Shown here: positions 17,447 through 25,897 of the stretch, one piece after another
Position numbering within the stretch: position 1 is the first letter of the stretch
How the letters are laid out: the number at the start of each line of letters is the position of its first letter
Assembly: GCA_013349295.1 (NCBI GenBank)
Contig: DUZW01000023.1
Span: 1 to 53,068 of the forward strand
DNA length: 53,068 nt
Direction of reading: 5' to 3'
Source of the DNA: Deltaproteobacteria bacterium
GTDB lineage: Bacteria; Desulfobacterota; Desulfobulbia; Desulfobulbales; Desulfurivibrionaceae
Notes under the pieces: model-generated
Databases searched by the model: none
What the model saw: only the letters and a program-made list of their open reading frames with translations
Told to the model about the DNA's origin: nothing
Program-made: the position numbers and the translations under genes

Positions 17447-17894
17447 AATCGTCCTCCTCTTCCGTTTTATCTGAAAACTACAAGCCGCTCTCCCGATATT
17501 GCCCCAATGGAACACGGAAGACAGGCTCACCGAATTCTATGACAATTCGCAGCAAATAGTCCCCTTTACCCGGTGCCGCCCGGTTTTGTCAAGCCGTGAA
17601 AATATCCCGGAAACAGGAACCACAATGTGCCATCTAATTTAATGAAAAGTCAACCTGAAACATGCCGAAACACCCTGAACATCTTGATGAACCACCATTC
17701 ATAAATTTCCTTGACATGGCCCATGAATATTGGTAGAGACCCAATATTATACGAAAAAATCTGGTTGCTTTTTTTGTGTAAAAGACCCTCCCCGATGCGC
17801 GGAGGGATTTGAGTTCCAGCGCAGCGCAAACCCTGCTGCCGCTTATTTTTTAATTTGAAAAAATTACCCCTACACCCCTTTCAAGGAGGAAACC
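17447..17894. promoter_or_regulatory. Divergent control region of the sulfur cluster with an 8-bp inverted repeat
   Basis: This 448-bp gene-free stretch separates yedE and tusA. It contains TTGACA at 17711-17716, then a perfect inverted repeat AATATTGG-N7-CCAATATT at 17726-17748 covering the position where the -10 (TAGAGA, 17734-17739) would lie. A repressor or activator site is the natural reading. The left part (17531-17700) is A+T-rich with no further structure I recognise. tusA has its own strong ribosome site AAGGAGG near 17884. Confidence 0.5.
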
Positions 17895-18155
17895 ATGAGC
17901 GCCGATGTCACAGTAGCCCCGGATGGTATCACCCCAACCCGCACCCTGGACGCAAAAGGCCTGAGCTGCCCCATGCCCCTGCTGCGCACCAAGAAAGAAA
18001 TGGACAAGATCAACGCCGGCGAGATTCTGGAGATCCTCGGCACCGATCCCGGCTCCCGCAATGACCTTCCCGGCTGGTGCACACGTTCCGGCCATAACTA
18101 CCTTGGCGAAAAAGAAGATTCCGGTTTCTTCCGCTTCTACATCCAGAAGAACTAA
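17895..18155 (+). CDS. tusA: TusA-family sulfur carrier protein
   Basis: An 86-aa TusA/SirA-fold protein. The persulfide-carrying Cys25 lies in GLSCPMPLLRTKK, the CPxP signature of the family. A further Cys in PGWCTRSGHN is near the position where some TusA-like proteins have a second thiol. It carries sulfane sulfur between enzymes. The ribosome site AAGGAGGAAACC is near-ideal. It heads a four-gene run with DsrE-like and small conserved proteins, opposite yedE, so sulfur taken up by YedE is probably handed to this protein. Confidence 0.93.
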   Translation: MSADVTVAPDGITPTRTLDAKGLSCPMPLLRTKKEMDKINAGEILEILGTDPGSRNDLPGWCTRSGHNYLGEKEDSGFFRFYIQKN

Positions 18156-18227
18156 GATTCTTTTACCCAACATACGCCACGACACAGGCATCGCCTGCGC
18201 CTTTAATTTAGCATCAGGAGACAGGAA

Positions 18228-18545
18228 ATGGCTAAAAGTTTAGGTATTTTTGTTACCTCTCCCCAGAACATGCGCCATGTCATGGGAATCACCAAGGCCG
18301 CCAAGGCCAAAGGCTCCAAGGTAAAAGTATTCTTTACCTGGTACGGCGTTCACTTGACCAAGTGCAAGGATTTTCCGGATCTTTGCGAACTGGCGGACGA
18401 AGTGTCCATCTGCGCGGACAGCTACAAGAAGTGCGGCTATGATCCAGCCGGTGACATCCCCAAGGGACTCGAAGCCAAGGACATGGCCACCCAGGGCCAG
18501 CACGGCGCGATCATTGAAGAATACGAATGCTACCTGACCTTATAA
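18228..18545 (+). CDS. DsrE-like sulfur relay protein
   Basis: A 105-aa protein with a DsrE-like fold start (SLGIFVTSPQNMRHVMGITK). It is rich in Cys: residues 46, 53, 62, 69 and 101. Several flank the segment KCKDFPDLCELADEVSICAD, where DsrE-type proteins carry their active thiols. It probably accepts or donates sulfane sulfur together with TusA. It has a GGAGACAGG ribosome site, follows tusA by 72 bp and precedes the next gene by 10 bp. It corresponds to the dsrE-like member of the YTD cluster. Confidence 0.8.
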   Translation: MAKSLGIFVTSPQNMRHVMGITKAAKAKGSKVKVFFTWYGVHLTKCKDFPDLCELADEVSICADSYKKCGYDPAGDIPKGLEAKDMATQGQHGAIIEEYECYLTL

Positions 18546-18555
18546 GGAGAAAACC

Positions 18556-18870
18556 ATGTCCAAGAAAGTAGGCTTTCTGCTGGTAAACAAGGATTACACC
18601 CTGGACGGCGTTCGCTCCGCCCTGGGCTTGGCCGTCGAAAACATGTATGCGTACGCCTATGTCATGAACAACGAATTGACCGACGTAAGCGACTACCACA
18701 AGGAAAACATCGACTGGATCCGCGATATGGAAGGCGAGGTGTACAGCACGGTGGACGCCAACGTCGATAATCTCGGCTTGGTCAAGATTTCCCTTGAGGA
18801 AATCGGCAAGCAACTGCGCGACCTTGATTTCGTTATCCCTTACGGCATCCTGCGCTCCGACAAGAGCTAA
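18556..18870 (+). CDS. Conserved small protein of the YTD cluster, DsrF-like shape
   Basis: A 104-aa protein with no Cys. Its start KKVGFLLVNKDYTLDGVRSALGL resembles DsrE/DsrF family proteins, in which a beta strand is followed by a helix. The lack of Cys argues against direct sulfur transfer; it may be a structural partner of the DsrE-like protein, as DsrF and TusC partly are for their complexes. AAGGAG lies 6 bp before the ATG. It matches the position of one of the two conserved hypothetical genes of the YTD cluster. Confidence 0.75.
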   Translation: MSKKVGFLLVNKDYTLDGVRSALGLAVENMYAYAYVMNNELTDVSDYHKENIDWIRDMEGEVYSTVDANVDNLGLVKISLEEIGKQLRDLDFVIPYGILRSDKS

Positions 18871-18908
18871 GATAATTATTGACCCAATCAACCACAAGGA
18901 GTGTTCCG

Positions 18909-19082
18909 ATGAAACTCTTGAATGTATATCGTTCCGAGCCCAATGACGACACCAAGAAGCTGGTGGAGATCGTTTCCGAAGGGCGTGACGCCGAGGCCTT
19001 CAACCTTAATGTTGAGAGCCCGGACTACGACGCATTGGTGGATAAAGTTTTAGCGGCCGACCAGACCATTTGCTGGTGGTAA
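18909..19082 (+). CDS. 57-aa conserved small protein of the YTD cluster, possible TusB/DsrH analogue
   Basis: A 57-aa protein starting MKLLNVYRSEPND and ending QTICWW. The single Cys55 sits next to the C-terminus, as the active Cys does in DsrC-like carriers, and TusB/DsrH proteins are also small. No homology is certain. The start at 18909 follows AAGGAGTGTTCCG; the longer frame from 18879 has no ribosome site. It is the last gene of the run before a strong terminator. Confidence 0.72.
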   Translation: MKLLNVYRSEPNDDTKKLVEIVSEGRDAEAFNLNVESPDYDALVDKVLAADQTICWW

Positions 19083-19110
19083 GCAACCTTTTTCAGCCGT
19101 TGCTGACTGA

Positions 19111-19148
19111 AAAAAATCCCCGGCCAAACTTGGCCGGGGATTTTTTTT
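19111..19148 (+). terminator. Rho-independent terminator of the tusA operon
   Basis: A 10-bp perfect stem (TCCCCGGCCA / TGGCCGGGGA, loop AACT) with an A-run before and eight T after, 28 bp beyond the last small gene. The flanking A and T runs make it potentially bidirectional. Confidence 0.93.
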
Positions 19149-19311
19149 ACGCCAATCACTGGTTTTCCTGTGCATTTCAACCGTAAATATCGTAAAAATA
19201 TAAAGGTTGACATTAATCAGTCCTGCAACCTCTTTTCCCTTGCCTTATTTTTCGGCAAGGGAACGGGCCAAGAGCGTGCCTGCGAATTAACCTTAAAATG
19301 GACTTCGCACT

Positions 19312-20001
19312 ATGATCTTGAAATCGCGACTCTCTGTCATGGGCTCACCCCACCCACCTGCACTCCTCGTTGTCTTTATTATCCTTGTCTTCACCTTGCT
19401 GCAAAGCGGTTGCGCCACAAAAACCCCTCCGGAAACCGCCCCGCCGCAAACCACCCAACTCCCCCCCGCTGAGCCCCCTGCAAGTCCACCCCAGGATGAT
19501 GAAGATATTGACCCAGGTCTGCCTGTCACCGCGCCCCTCAAGACCCCAAAAATAGTCATCAAAAAAGCCAAGAAAAAACTTTTCCTCTATTCCGAGGAAA
19601 AATTACTCCGCACCTATCCGGTCAAGCTCGGCTTCAATCCGGTTGGCGACAAGGTTCGCAAGGGAGACAAGCGCACTCCGGAAGGGAGCTATTATATCTG
19701 CATGAAAAACCCGCGCAGCAAATACCACCTGTCGCTGGGATTGAGCTATCCAAGCATTGAAGATGCCGAACGAGGCCTTGAGCAGAAACTCATCACAAAG
19801 AGCGACCACGACCGGATCATCGAGAGAATCTCAAAAAAATCCATTCCCCCATGGGACACCCCCCTGGGCGGCGAGATCTTCATCCATGGCGGGGGCGAAA
19901 CCTGGGACTGGACCTATGGCTGCGTAGCCATGTGCAACAAGGACATTGAGGAATTATTCAAGGTCATCGCCCTTGGCACCGAGGTTGTCATCCAGCAGTA
20001 G
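19312..20001 (+). CDS. L,D-transpeptidase (YkuD) lipoprotein
   Basis: A 229-aa protein. A hydrophobic signal ends in a lipobox (LLQSGC, Cys at about residue 34), followed by a Pro/Thr-rich linker. The YkuD catalytic domain ends in IFIHGGG...WTYGCVAMCN, with the active His and Cys. The family forms 3-3 peptidoglycan cross-links or anchors proteins to the wall. The lipobox predicts attachment to a membrane. The start at 19312 has a weak ribosome site; Met10 is an alternative. It converges with a second, differently built L,D-transpeptidase gene 5 bp away. Confidence 0.88.
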   Translation: MILKSRLSVMGSPHPPALLVVFIILVFTLLQSGCATKTPPETAPPQTTQLPPAEPPASPPQDDEDIDPGLPVTAPLKTPKIVIKKAKKKLFLYSEEKLLRTYPVKLGFNPVGDKVRKGDKRTPEGSYYICMKNPRSKYHLSLGLSYPSIEDAERGLEQKLITKSDHDRIIERISKKSIPPWDTPLGGEIFIHGGGETWDWTYGCVAMCNKDIEELFKVIALGTEVVIQQ

Positions 20002-20006
20002 CCCGA

Positions 20007-21065
20007 TCACTCCCCTATTGCCACCGGAGTTTCATGCACCCAGACCCAGGTTCCCGGATCAGCCTGGGTCGCCTCCTGCCAATTCCCCTTTTTGCTTTTC
20101 GGCTTGGTCCATTCAAACAGCCATAGAGCATCCTTCGGCGCCAGGTTCACGCAACCGTGGGAGTTTGGCAGACCGAAAAAATCGTGCCAGTAGGAGGGGT
20201 GCAACCCATATGATTTATGAAAATACATATGCCATGGCACATCTTCCACACGATAGTAGTCCGACTCATCTTCTCCGCCGCTCATTTTGCCGATCTTGAC
20301 CTTGACCCAGATCCGGAACAACCCCTTGATCGTTGGAAAACGCTCATCCCCCGAAGAGATCAGGGTGGCAAAAATCAACTGGTCCCCCTCGTAAGCGGAC
20401 AAGGTCTGCTCGGTAAGATTCACCTCGATCCAGCGTTCCGACTCCCCCACCCCTTCCGGTCGCCTGCTTTTGATCACCATGGCAAGGCGATGATAAGGAA
20501 CCCAAGCGCCTGTGCCGATCCTGCACCACTTGCGCCGGTCGGCTTCCCGGACCTCATGGACAATGACCAGGGATCTCGCCGGCACCACGGCCGGATCTTC
20601 CTCTTCAACCGGAGGCAGCCCCGGTCCATGGGAAACACGGGTGTGAAAAATCATCCAGGCGAATTTCTTATCGAACTCCCGCGGAACCATGACTCCTTGA
20701 AAACCAGAAGGTTTGGCCAACCGGAGCTTGTCTGCCCGCATGTATTCTTTTTCATTGATCTTGTACCAGCCTTGCCCCTCCACCATGACCGGTTGCGGAT
20801 CACTGAGACTGACCCAAATAAAACCCTTCCGGGTAAACCGGACCGGCAAGATCCCGGCTGCTTCATCTTGTGGATTAACATAGACGGGGACGGAATCCTC
20901 CATGACCTGGGCGTAGGTCATGGGCAAAACATCGGTTGTCATATCCGGAAACGGACAGACGAACTGTTTTTCCGTAAGGTCCTCTCCGGCTCCGGCCCGG
21001 CACAACTCCACCTGGAGCCCGAAAAAGAGCCCCATGCACAGCCAGAGAAAAACGGCTCTCCGCAC
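20007..21065 (-). CDS. L,D-transpeptidase (YkuD) with long N-terminal region, exported
   Basis: A 352-aa protein with a signal peptide (MRRAVFLWLCMGLFFGLQVE). About 200 residues of two SH3-like or otherwise beta-rich segments follow (VPVYVNPQDEAAGILPVRF; then WCRIGTGAWVPYHRL). The YkuD domain starts at about residue 225 (RWIEVNLTEQTLSAYEGDQ) and carries the catalytic GLPNSHGCVNLAPKDA. It probably acts on peptidoglycan in the periplasm. A minus-strand gene for a small unknown protein lies 9 bp upstream and may be co-transcribed. Confidence 0.9.
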   Translation of the reverse strand: MRRAVFLWLCMGLFFGLQVELCRAGAGEDLTEKQFVCPFPDMTTDVLPMTYAQVMEDSVPVYVNPQDEAAGILPVRFTRKGFIWVSLSDPQPVMVEGQGWYKINEKEYMRADKLRLAKPSGFQGVMVPREFDKKFAWMIFHTRVSHGPGLPPVEEEDPAVVPARSLVIVHEVREADRRKWCRIGTGAWVPYHRLAMVIKSRRPEGVGESERWIEVNLTEQTLSAYEGDQLIFATLISSGDERFPTIKGLFRIWVKVKIGKMSGGEDESDYYRVEDVPWHMYFHKSYGLHPSYWHDFFGLPNSHGCVNLAPKDALWLFEWTKPKSKKGNWQEATQADPGTWVWVHETPVAIGE

Positions 21066-21074
21066 GATCAGCCC

Positions 21075-21407
21075 CTAAGCCTTGATATGTTCATCCGCAA
21101 GCATCCGGTCAAGAAAATCCAGGAGAAACTGGCGCTGGGCCGGGGTGGAATAGCTGATGCAGGAGCAATGCAGATTACTCTGGCTGCGGACCAGGAATTC
21201 AGCGATCAACCGGCTCCGGCCAAGCTCGATCCCGAAAAAAAAGGGTCCGCATTTCTCGTGGCCCTGCTGGGCTTCGGCCAGCAGATCATCGGGAATCGGC
21301 AACCAAAAAACCCCGTCCATGGGGCCGACCTTCAAGGTCCGTTTCAGATACGACCCAAGATTATCCTGCTCCTCTTTACTCAACTCATCGACAACAAACT
21401 GGCGCAT
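21075..21407 (-). CDS. Hypothetical protein, 110 aa
   Basis: I do not recognise a family. The protein starts MRQFVVDELSKEEQDNLGSY and has no signal or membrane segment. Two Cys lie close together in HCSCISYS, which could bind metal or form a disulfide. It is probably cytoplasmic, with an acidic C-terminal helix. It is 9 bp upstream of the exported L,D-transpeptidase on the same strand, suggesting shared transcription. Confidence 0.65.
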   Translation of the reverse strand: MRQFVVDELSKEEQDNLGSYLKRTLKVGPMDGVFWLPIPDDLLAEAQQGHEKCGPFFFGIELGRSRLIAEFLVRSQSNLHCSCISYSTPAQRQFLLDFLDRMLADEHIKA

Positions 21408-21570
21408 AGCAAGTCCTTTGCCGGTTTCCCGGTGAATTCGTGATTATTTCCCCTGATTTCCTCAGCAAACTGTCCGAACAACACAATACACTTTACCGTA
21501 CCAGAATAGCAGCAAACTGTCATCAGCGAGACTGGCCTCCCCTCCTTTCAGCCGCCGCCTTGCTTTACAT

Positions 21571-21599
21571 TTGACAGAACCCGGCCCGGCCAGTATCCT
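21571..21599 (+). promoter_or_regulatory. Candidate promoter of the HIT gene
   Basis: TTGACA (21571-21576), a 17-bp spacer and TATCCT (21594-21599), about 48 bp before the HIT start codon. It may also drive the mobB-mobA-moeA genes that follow closely. Confidence 0.5.
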
Positions 21600-21646
21600 G
21601 CAAGAGGTAATTACTCTCAAGGGAGACGAAAAACAAGGAGGAACGG

Positions 21647-21988
21647 ATGAGCAACCCCTGTATTTTCTGCAGGATCATCAACGGTGAAATCCCTGCCAAA
21701 AAACTGTATGAAGACGATGAAGTCTTCGCCTTCTGGGACCTAAGCCCTCAAGCGCCCAAGCACTTTCTGGTCATCCCAAAAAAACATCTCAGTGGCCCGG
21801 GCGCGGTTTCCGTCGAGGACGAGGCAGTCATCGGCAAGGTCGTCCGGATCGGGGCGGAACTCGCCAGGGAACACGGCGTGGAACAATGCCGTCTGGTCAT
21901 GAATAACGGTGCCGAGGCAGGCCAGACCGTCTTCCACCTCCACCTCCACGTTCTGGGCGGTCGGCCCATGTCCTGGCCACCGGGCTGA
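21647..21988 (+). CDS. HIT-family (HINT-type) nucleotide hydrolase
   Basis: A 113-aa histidine-triad protein. The start CIFCRIINGEIPAKKLYEDD carries the zinc-type Cys pair, and the active site HLHLHVLGGRPM closes the fold. HINT enzymes hydrolyse nucleoside phosphoramidates such as adenylated lysine or adenosine phosphorothioates; the physiological substrate is uncertain. The ribosome site AAGGAGGAACGG is strong. It precedes the molybdenum cofactor genes by 38 bp, without an evident functional link. Confidence 0.95.
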   Translation: MSNPCIFCRIINGEIPAKKLYEDDEVFAFWDLSPQAPKHFLVIPKKHLSGPGAVSVEDEAVIGKVVRIGAELAREHGVEQCRLVMNNGAEAGQTVFHLHLHVLGGRPMSWPPG

Positions 21989-22026
21989 AGCAAAAACCTC
22001 TCACTTTACCACTTCAATCACAGACC

Positions 22027-22686
22027 ATGCCCCCAGTTATCGCCTTTATCGGCAAGCCCGACTCCGGCAAGACCACACTTCTGGAAAAGCTCATCCCGGA
22101 ATTACGACGCCGCGGCTACCGCATCGGCACCATCAAGCATCATGTTCACACCTTTGAAATGGACAAGCCCGGCAAGGACACCTGGCGCCACAAACAGGCC
22201 GGCGCCTCCACCGTGGCCCTCTCTTCCCCCACCGGCCTGGGCATTATCCGCGATGTGGACGAGGATCTGAGCATTGAGGAGCTGGTGGGCCGTTATTACG
22301 GCGATATTGACCTGGTGATCACCGAAGGCTACAAACGGCTGGCTCTGCCCAAGATTGAGATTTTTCGCAGCACCTTGCATGATGCCCCCTTGCCGGATCG
22401 GGATGACACCTGGATCGCCATGGTCAGCGACATTGCAGGGGCCACGGATCTTCCCTGCTTCGGGCTGGACGATATCATAGGCCTGGCGGATTTTCTGGAG
22501 GAACGGTTCATTAAACCTTTTCCCAGGCAAAAAACCAGCCTGCTGGTGAACGGCCGACCGGTCTATCTCAACGCCTTCGTGGAGAGCTTTCTCCGCCAGG
22601 CCATCACCGGAATGACCTGTTCGCTCAAAGGATGCCAGGATCCCCAGGAGATTATCATCACCATCCGCCAGGCTCCGCCGGAATGA
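22027..22686 (+). CDS. mobB: Molybdopterin-guanine dinucleotide biosynthesis protein MobB
   Basis: A 219-aa GTP-binding protein. Its P-loop GKPDSGKTTLLEKL lies at residues about 8-21, followed by KHHVHTFEMDKPGKDTWRH, diagnostic of MobB. It has a C-terminal extension of about 50 residues (NGRPVYLNAFVESF) beyond the minimal MobB fold. It supports MobA in attaching GMP to molybdopterin. Its stop overlaps the mobA start (ATGA), so the two are translationally coupled. Confidence 0.93.
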   Translation: MPPVIAFIGKPDSGKTTLLEKLIPELRRRGYRIGTIKHHVHTFEMDKPGKDTWRHKQAGASTVALSSPTGLGIIRDVDEDLSIEELVGRYYGDIDLVITEGYKRLALPKIEIFRSTLHDAPLPDRDDTWIAMVSDIAGATDLPCFGLDDIIGLADFLEERFIKPFPRQKTSLLVNGRPVYLNAFVESFLRQAITGMTCSLKGCQDPQEIIITIRQAPPE

Positions 22687-23273
22687 TTGCAAAGGTGGCA
22701 GGAGTAATACTGGCGGGCGGCAAAAGCTCACGCTTCGGGAGCAACAAGGCCCTGGCCCTCCACCAGGGCGATGCTCTGATCCAAACCATCACCCGCAGGC
22801 TTGCCGGACTTTTCCCGGAAACCCTGCTCATCACCAACACCCCGGAAGAGTACGCCTTTCTCGGCTGGCCCATGGCCGGCGATCAATACCCCGATTGCGG
22901 CCCCTTGGCCGGAATCCATGCCGCCCTGCGAGCGGTCTCCCAACCCCGCATCTTTGTCTGCGGTTGCGACATGCCGCTGGTCAACCGGGATCTGATCCGT
23001 TTTCTCTGCGAACTGCCCGGCGAACATGAGGTGGCGCTGCCCTGGCTGCCGGAAGGCCCTGAGCCGCTGTACGCGGTCTACAGCAAAAAGGCTTTGCCGG
23101 TTATCGAGGAAAATCTCGCAAAAAAACAGTGCAAGATCGGCCTGGTGTACGAAAAGCTCCTCCTCCGCAAGGTCACGGTCGAAGAGATTCTGCGGATTCT
23201 GCCGGACCTCGCCACCTTTCAAAACATCAATCATCAGCATGACCTTATCCGTCTTGCCACCACGGGGGGGTGA
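22683..23273 (+). CDS. mobA: Molybdenum cofactor guanylyltransferase MobA
   Basis: A 196-aa nucleotidyltransferase that transfers GMP to molybdopterin, giving the MGD form used by formate dehydrogenase. Motifs are the N-terminal GVILAGGKSSRFGSNKAL, DQYPDCGPLAGIHAAL and FVCGCDMPLVNRDLI. The start at 22683 overlaps the mobB stop by four bases. It is followed 3 bp later by moeA. The three genes form one operon. Confidence 0.94.
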   Translation: MIAKVAGVILAGGKSSRFGSNKALALHQGDALIQTITRRLAGLFPETLLITNTPEEYAFLGWPMAGDQYPDCGPLAGIHAALRAVSQPRIFVCGCDMPLVNRDLIRFLCELPGEHEVALPWLPEGPEPLYAVYSKKALPVIEENLAKKQCKIGLVYEKLLLRKVTVEEILRILPDLATFQNINHQHDLIRLATTGG

Positions 23274-23276
23274 GCC

Positions 23277-24479
23277 ATGCCGATTCTCTCGCTTCCGGAA
23301 GCACAACGGTTGATTGTCAACCACTGCCCTGCCCTGACCGCGGAGACTGTTCCCCTGCCGGAGGCCAGTGGCCGCGTCGCTGCCCAAGCAATCAAGGCGG
23401 CACGGGCAGTACCGGACTTTGCCCGTTCCACCATGGACGGCTATGCCGTCAACAGCCGCAACCTGACCGGCGGTCCAGATCCGGTCTCTTTACTGATAAC
23501 CGGGGAGATTGCCGCGGGAACCACCGATCTGCCGAGGCTTACCGGAAAAAGCGCCATAACGATCATGACCGGCGGCGCGTTGCCACCCGGAGCGAATCAG
23601 ATTGTGCCCTTCGAACGTTGCCGGAAAAAAGATGGCATGGTGCTGGTGAACACCCCACCCCATCCGAAGGCCTTCATCCGCGCCCGAGGCACGGACCTCG
23701 CCGTCGGGCAAACCATTGTCCGGGCAGGGACAAAAATAGAGGCCCAGCACCTGCCGCTCCTTGCCGAAAGCGGCCTGGCCCAGGTTTCCGTTATTGCCCG
23801 CCCGGAACTGGCCATCATCTGCACGGGGAGCGAATTGCTGGATACCCAGAATACCCCGGAAGCCGGTCAAATCGTCGGCGGCAACCGTTTCCTGCTCGCC
23901 TCCCTCATCGGAAGCGCCGGAGCGGATTCCCGCGATTTCGGCCTGGTGGCGGATGACTGCGACAGGATCGTCACCGCCCTGAAAAAAGCCCTGCACGGCC
24001 CGTCCCATGGAGTGATCACCACTGGCGGCATGGGCCCGGGCAACTACGATCTCCTGCCCCAGGCCTTTGCCAAACTCGGCATTGATCCTCTTTACACGGC
24101 CCTGACAGTCCGGCCTGGCCGGTCAACCATGTTCGGCCTCTACGGCAACAAACCGATCTTTGCCCTGCCCGGCCCGCCGCCTGCGGTTTTCCTGTTGTTT
24201 CATGAGCTTATCCTGCCGGCCCTGCGCACGATGCAAGGCCAGCGTCGCCCCTTGCTCCCGCTCCTGCGCGCCACCCTCACCGCCCCTGTCCTTTTAAAAA
24301 AAGCAGGACTGCTCAATCTGAAAGGCGCGGTGCTCCGCCCGAAGGGCAAGAGCCTCACCGTCCGACCCACCCGCAAAAACGAGGCGGCCAACGCCATCAT
24401 CCATCTCCCCCCGAACCGGAAGCATCTGCTGGCCGGGGAAAATGTTTCACTCCGACCCTGCGACCCGAACCTGCTCTGA
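23277..24479 (+). CDS. moeA: Molybdopterin molybdenumtransferase MoeA
   Basis: A 400-aa MoeA/GlpR-type enzyme that inserts molybdate into adenylated molybdopterin. Landmarks are VPDFARSTMDGYAVNS, TIMTGGALPPGANQIVPFE, the MoCF-binding ICTGSELLDTQ and TTGGMGPGNYDLLPQAF, plus LPGPPPAVFLLFHEL. The C-terminal domain IV is present. Its start lies 3 bp after the mobA stop. Probable client enzymes are the formate dehydrogenase at the window start and other Mo/W enzymes outside the window. Confidence 0.93.
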   Translation: MPILSLPEAQRLIVNHCPALTAETVPLPEASGRVAAQAIKAARAVPDFARSTMDGYAVNSRNLTGGPDPVSLLITGEIAAGTTDLPRLTGKSAITIMTGGALPPGANQIVPFERCRKKDGMVLVNTPPHPKAFIRARGTDLAVGQTIVRAGTKIEAQHLPLLAESGLAQVSVIARPELAIICTGSELLDTQNTPEAGQIVGGNRFLLASLIGSAGADSRDFGLVADDCDRIVTALKKALHGPSHGVITTGGMGPGNYDLLPQAFAKLGIDPLYTALTVRPGRSTMFGLYGNKPIFALPGPPPAVFLLFHELILPALRTMQGQRRPLLPLLRATLTAPVLLKKAGLLNLKGAVLRPKGKSLTVRPTRKNEAANAIIHLPPNRKHLLAGENVSLRPCDPNLL

Positions 24480-24582
24480 CCTTGCCGACACGCCTCACCC
24501 TCTTGATTTCTGCCCTGCTCCATGATACAACCCCCTGTGACAGAACTTTTAGAGACAATGCACTAGAATCAAGGGGATATCC

Positions 24583-25848
24583 ATGCTTGAATTGCGTTTT
24601 ATCAGGGAAAATCTGGATCTCGTCAAAGAGAAACTCGCCTTCCGGGGGATCACCGATTCCCGCATTGACGATTTTGCCGCAATCGATTTACAGCGCCGCA
24701 CCCTGCTCTCCGAGGTGGAATCGCTTCGCAACAGACGCAAAACCGCATCCCAGGAAATCGGCAATCTGAAAAAGGCGGGGGTCGACGCCGAAGGCCCCAT
24801 GGCCGAAATGCGTCAGGTGGGAGACCGGATCAAGGAGATCGAAAACGTTCTTGTCACCCTGGAGGAAGATCTCCAGTCCATCGTCCTGACCCTGCCCAAC
24901 CTCTGCGACGACTCCGTGCCCCGTGGCACGACCGACGCCGACAACCTTGAAATCAAACGCTGGGGCACGGTGCCGCAATTTGCATTTGCCGCCAAACCCC
25001 ACCATGAACTGGGTGAAGCGGCCGGGGTCATCGATTTTGAGCGGGCGGCCAAGCTTTCCGGGGCCCGCTTTGCCGTGCTCAAGGGTTTTGCCTCCCGCCT
25101 GGAGCGGGCCCTGATCAACTTCATGCTCGATCTCCACACTCAGAAACACGGCTACACCGAGATCCTCCCCCCGTTTCTCGTCAACTCCCAGACCATGACC
25201 GCCACCGGCCAGTTGCCGAAATTCGAGGCGGATCTCTTCCGCATCAAGGACTGGGATCTGTGGCTGATCCCCACCGCCGAAGTGCCGGTAACCAATCTGC
25301 ACCGGGACGAAACCCTGGCCGAACACGAACTGCCCATCAAGTACACGGCCTACACCCCCTGTTTTCGTTCCGAGGCAGGCGCCTATGGTCGGGACACCCG
25401 GGGACTTATCCGCCAGCACCAGTTCGACAAGGTGGAGCTGGTAAAGTTCACCACCCCGGAAACCTCCAGCGCCGAACTGGAAAGCCTGCTGTCGGACGCG
25501 GAAGAGGTGCTGCAGCTCCTTGAGCTGCCCTACCGGGTGGTGCAACTCTGCAGTGGCGATCTTGGCTTTTCCGCCAACAAGACCTACGACATCGAGGTGT
25601 GGATGCCCGCCCAGAACACTTACCGGGAGATCTCCTCATGCAGTAATTTCGGGGAGTTTCAGGCCCGACGGGGCGGAATCAGGTATCGGCCCAAAGGGCA
25701 AAGCAAAAGCGCCCTGGTTCATACCTTAAACGGCAGCGGCCTAGCCGTGGGACGGACCTTGGCCGCCATTTTTGAAAACTACCAGCATGATGACGGCAGC
25801 ATCGCCATCCCCAAGGTGCTTGCGCCCTATTTTGAAAAAAGATTTTGA
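24583..25848 (+). CDS. serS: Seryl-tRNA synthetase
   Basis: A 421-aa class II aminoacyl-tRNA synthetase. An N-terminal coiled-coil arm (about residues 25-105) is followed by the catalytic core with motif 2 [20 protein letters not shown] and motif 3 [19 protein letters not shown]. Length is normal. GGGG precedes the ATG. It is probably a single-gene unit; a -10-like TAGAAT lies at 24564-24569. Confidence 0.98.
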   Translation: MLELRFIRENLDLVKEKLAFRGITDSRIDDFAAIDLQRRTLLSEVESLRNRRKTASQEIGNLKKAGVDAEGPMAEMRQVGDRIKEIENVLVTLEEDLQSIVLTLPNLCDDSVPRGTTDADNLEIKRWGTVPQFAFAAKPHHELGEAAGVIDFERAAKLSGARFAVLKGFASRLERALINFMLDLHTQKHGYTEILPPFLVNSQTMTATGQLPKFEADLFRIKDWDLWLIPTAEVPVTNLHRDETLAEHELPIKYTAYTPCFRSEAGAYGRDTRGLIRQHQFDKVELVKFTTPETSSAELESLLSDAEEVLQLLELPYRVVQLCSGDLGFSANKTYDIEVWMPAQNTYREISSCSNFGEFQARRGGIRYRPKGQSKSALVHTLNGSGLAVGRTLAAIFENYQHDDGSIAIPKVLAPYFEKRF

Positions 25849-25897
25849 TGGAGAAGTAAGGGCGACGTAATCGACTCCGGCTCTAAAGGGCAGTCCT

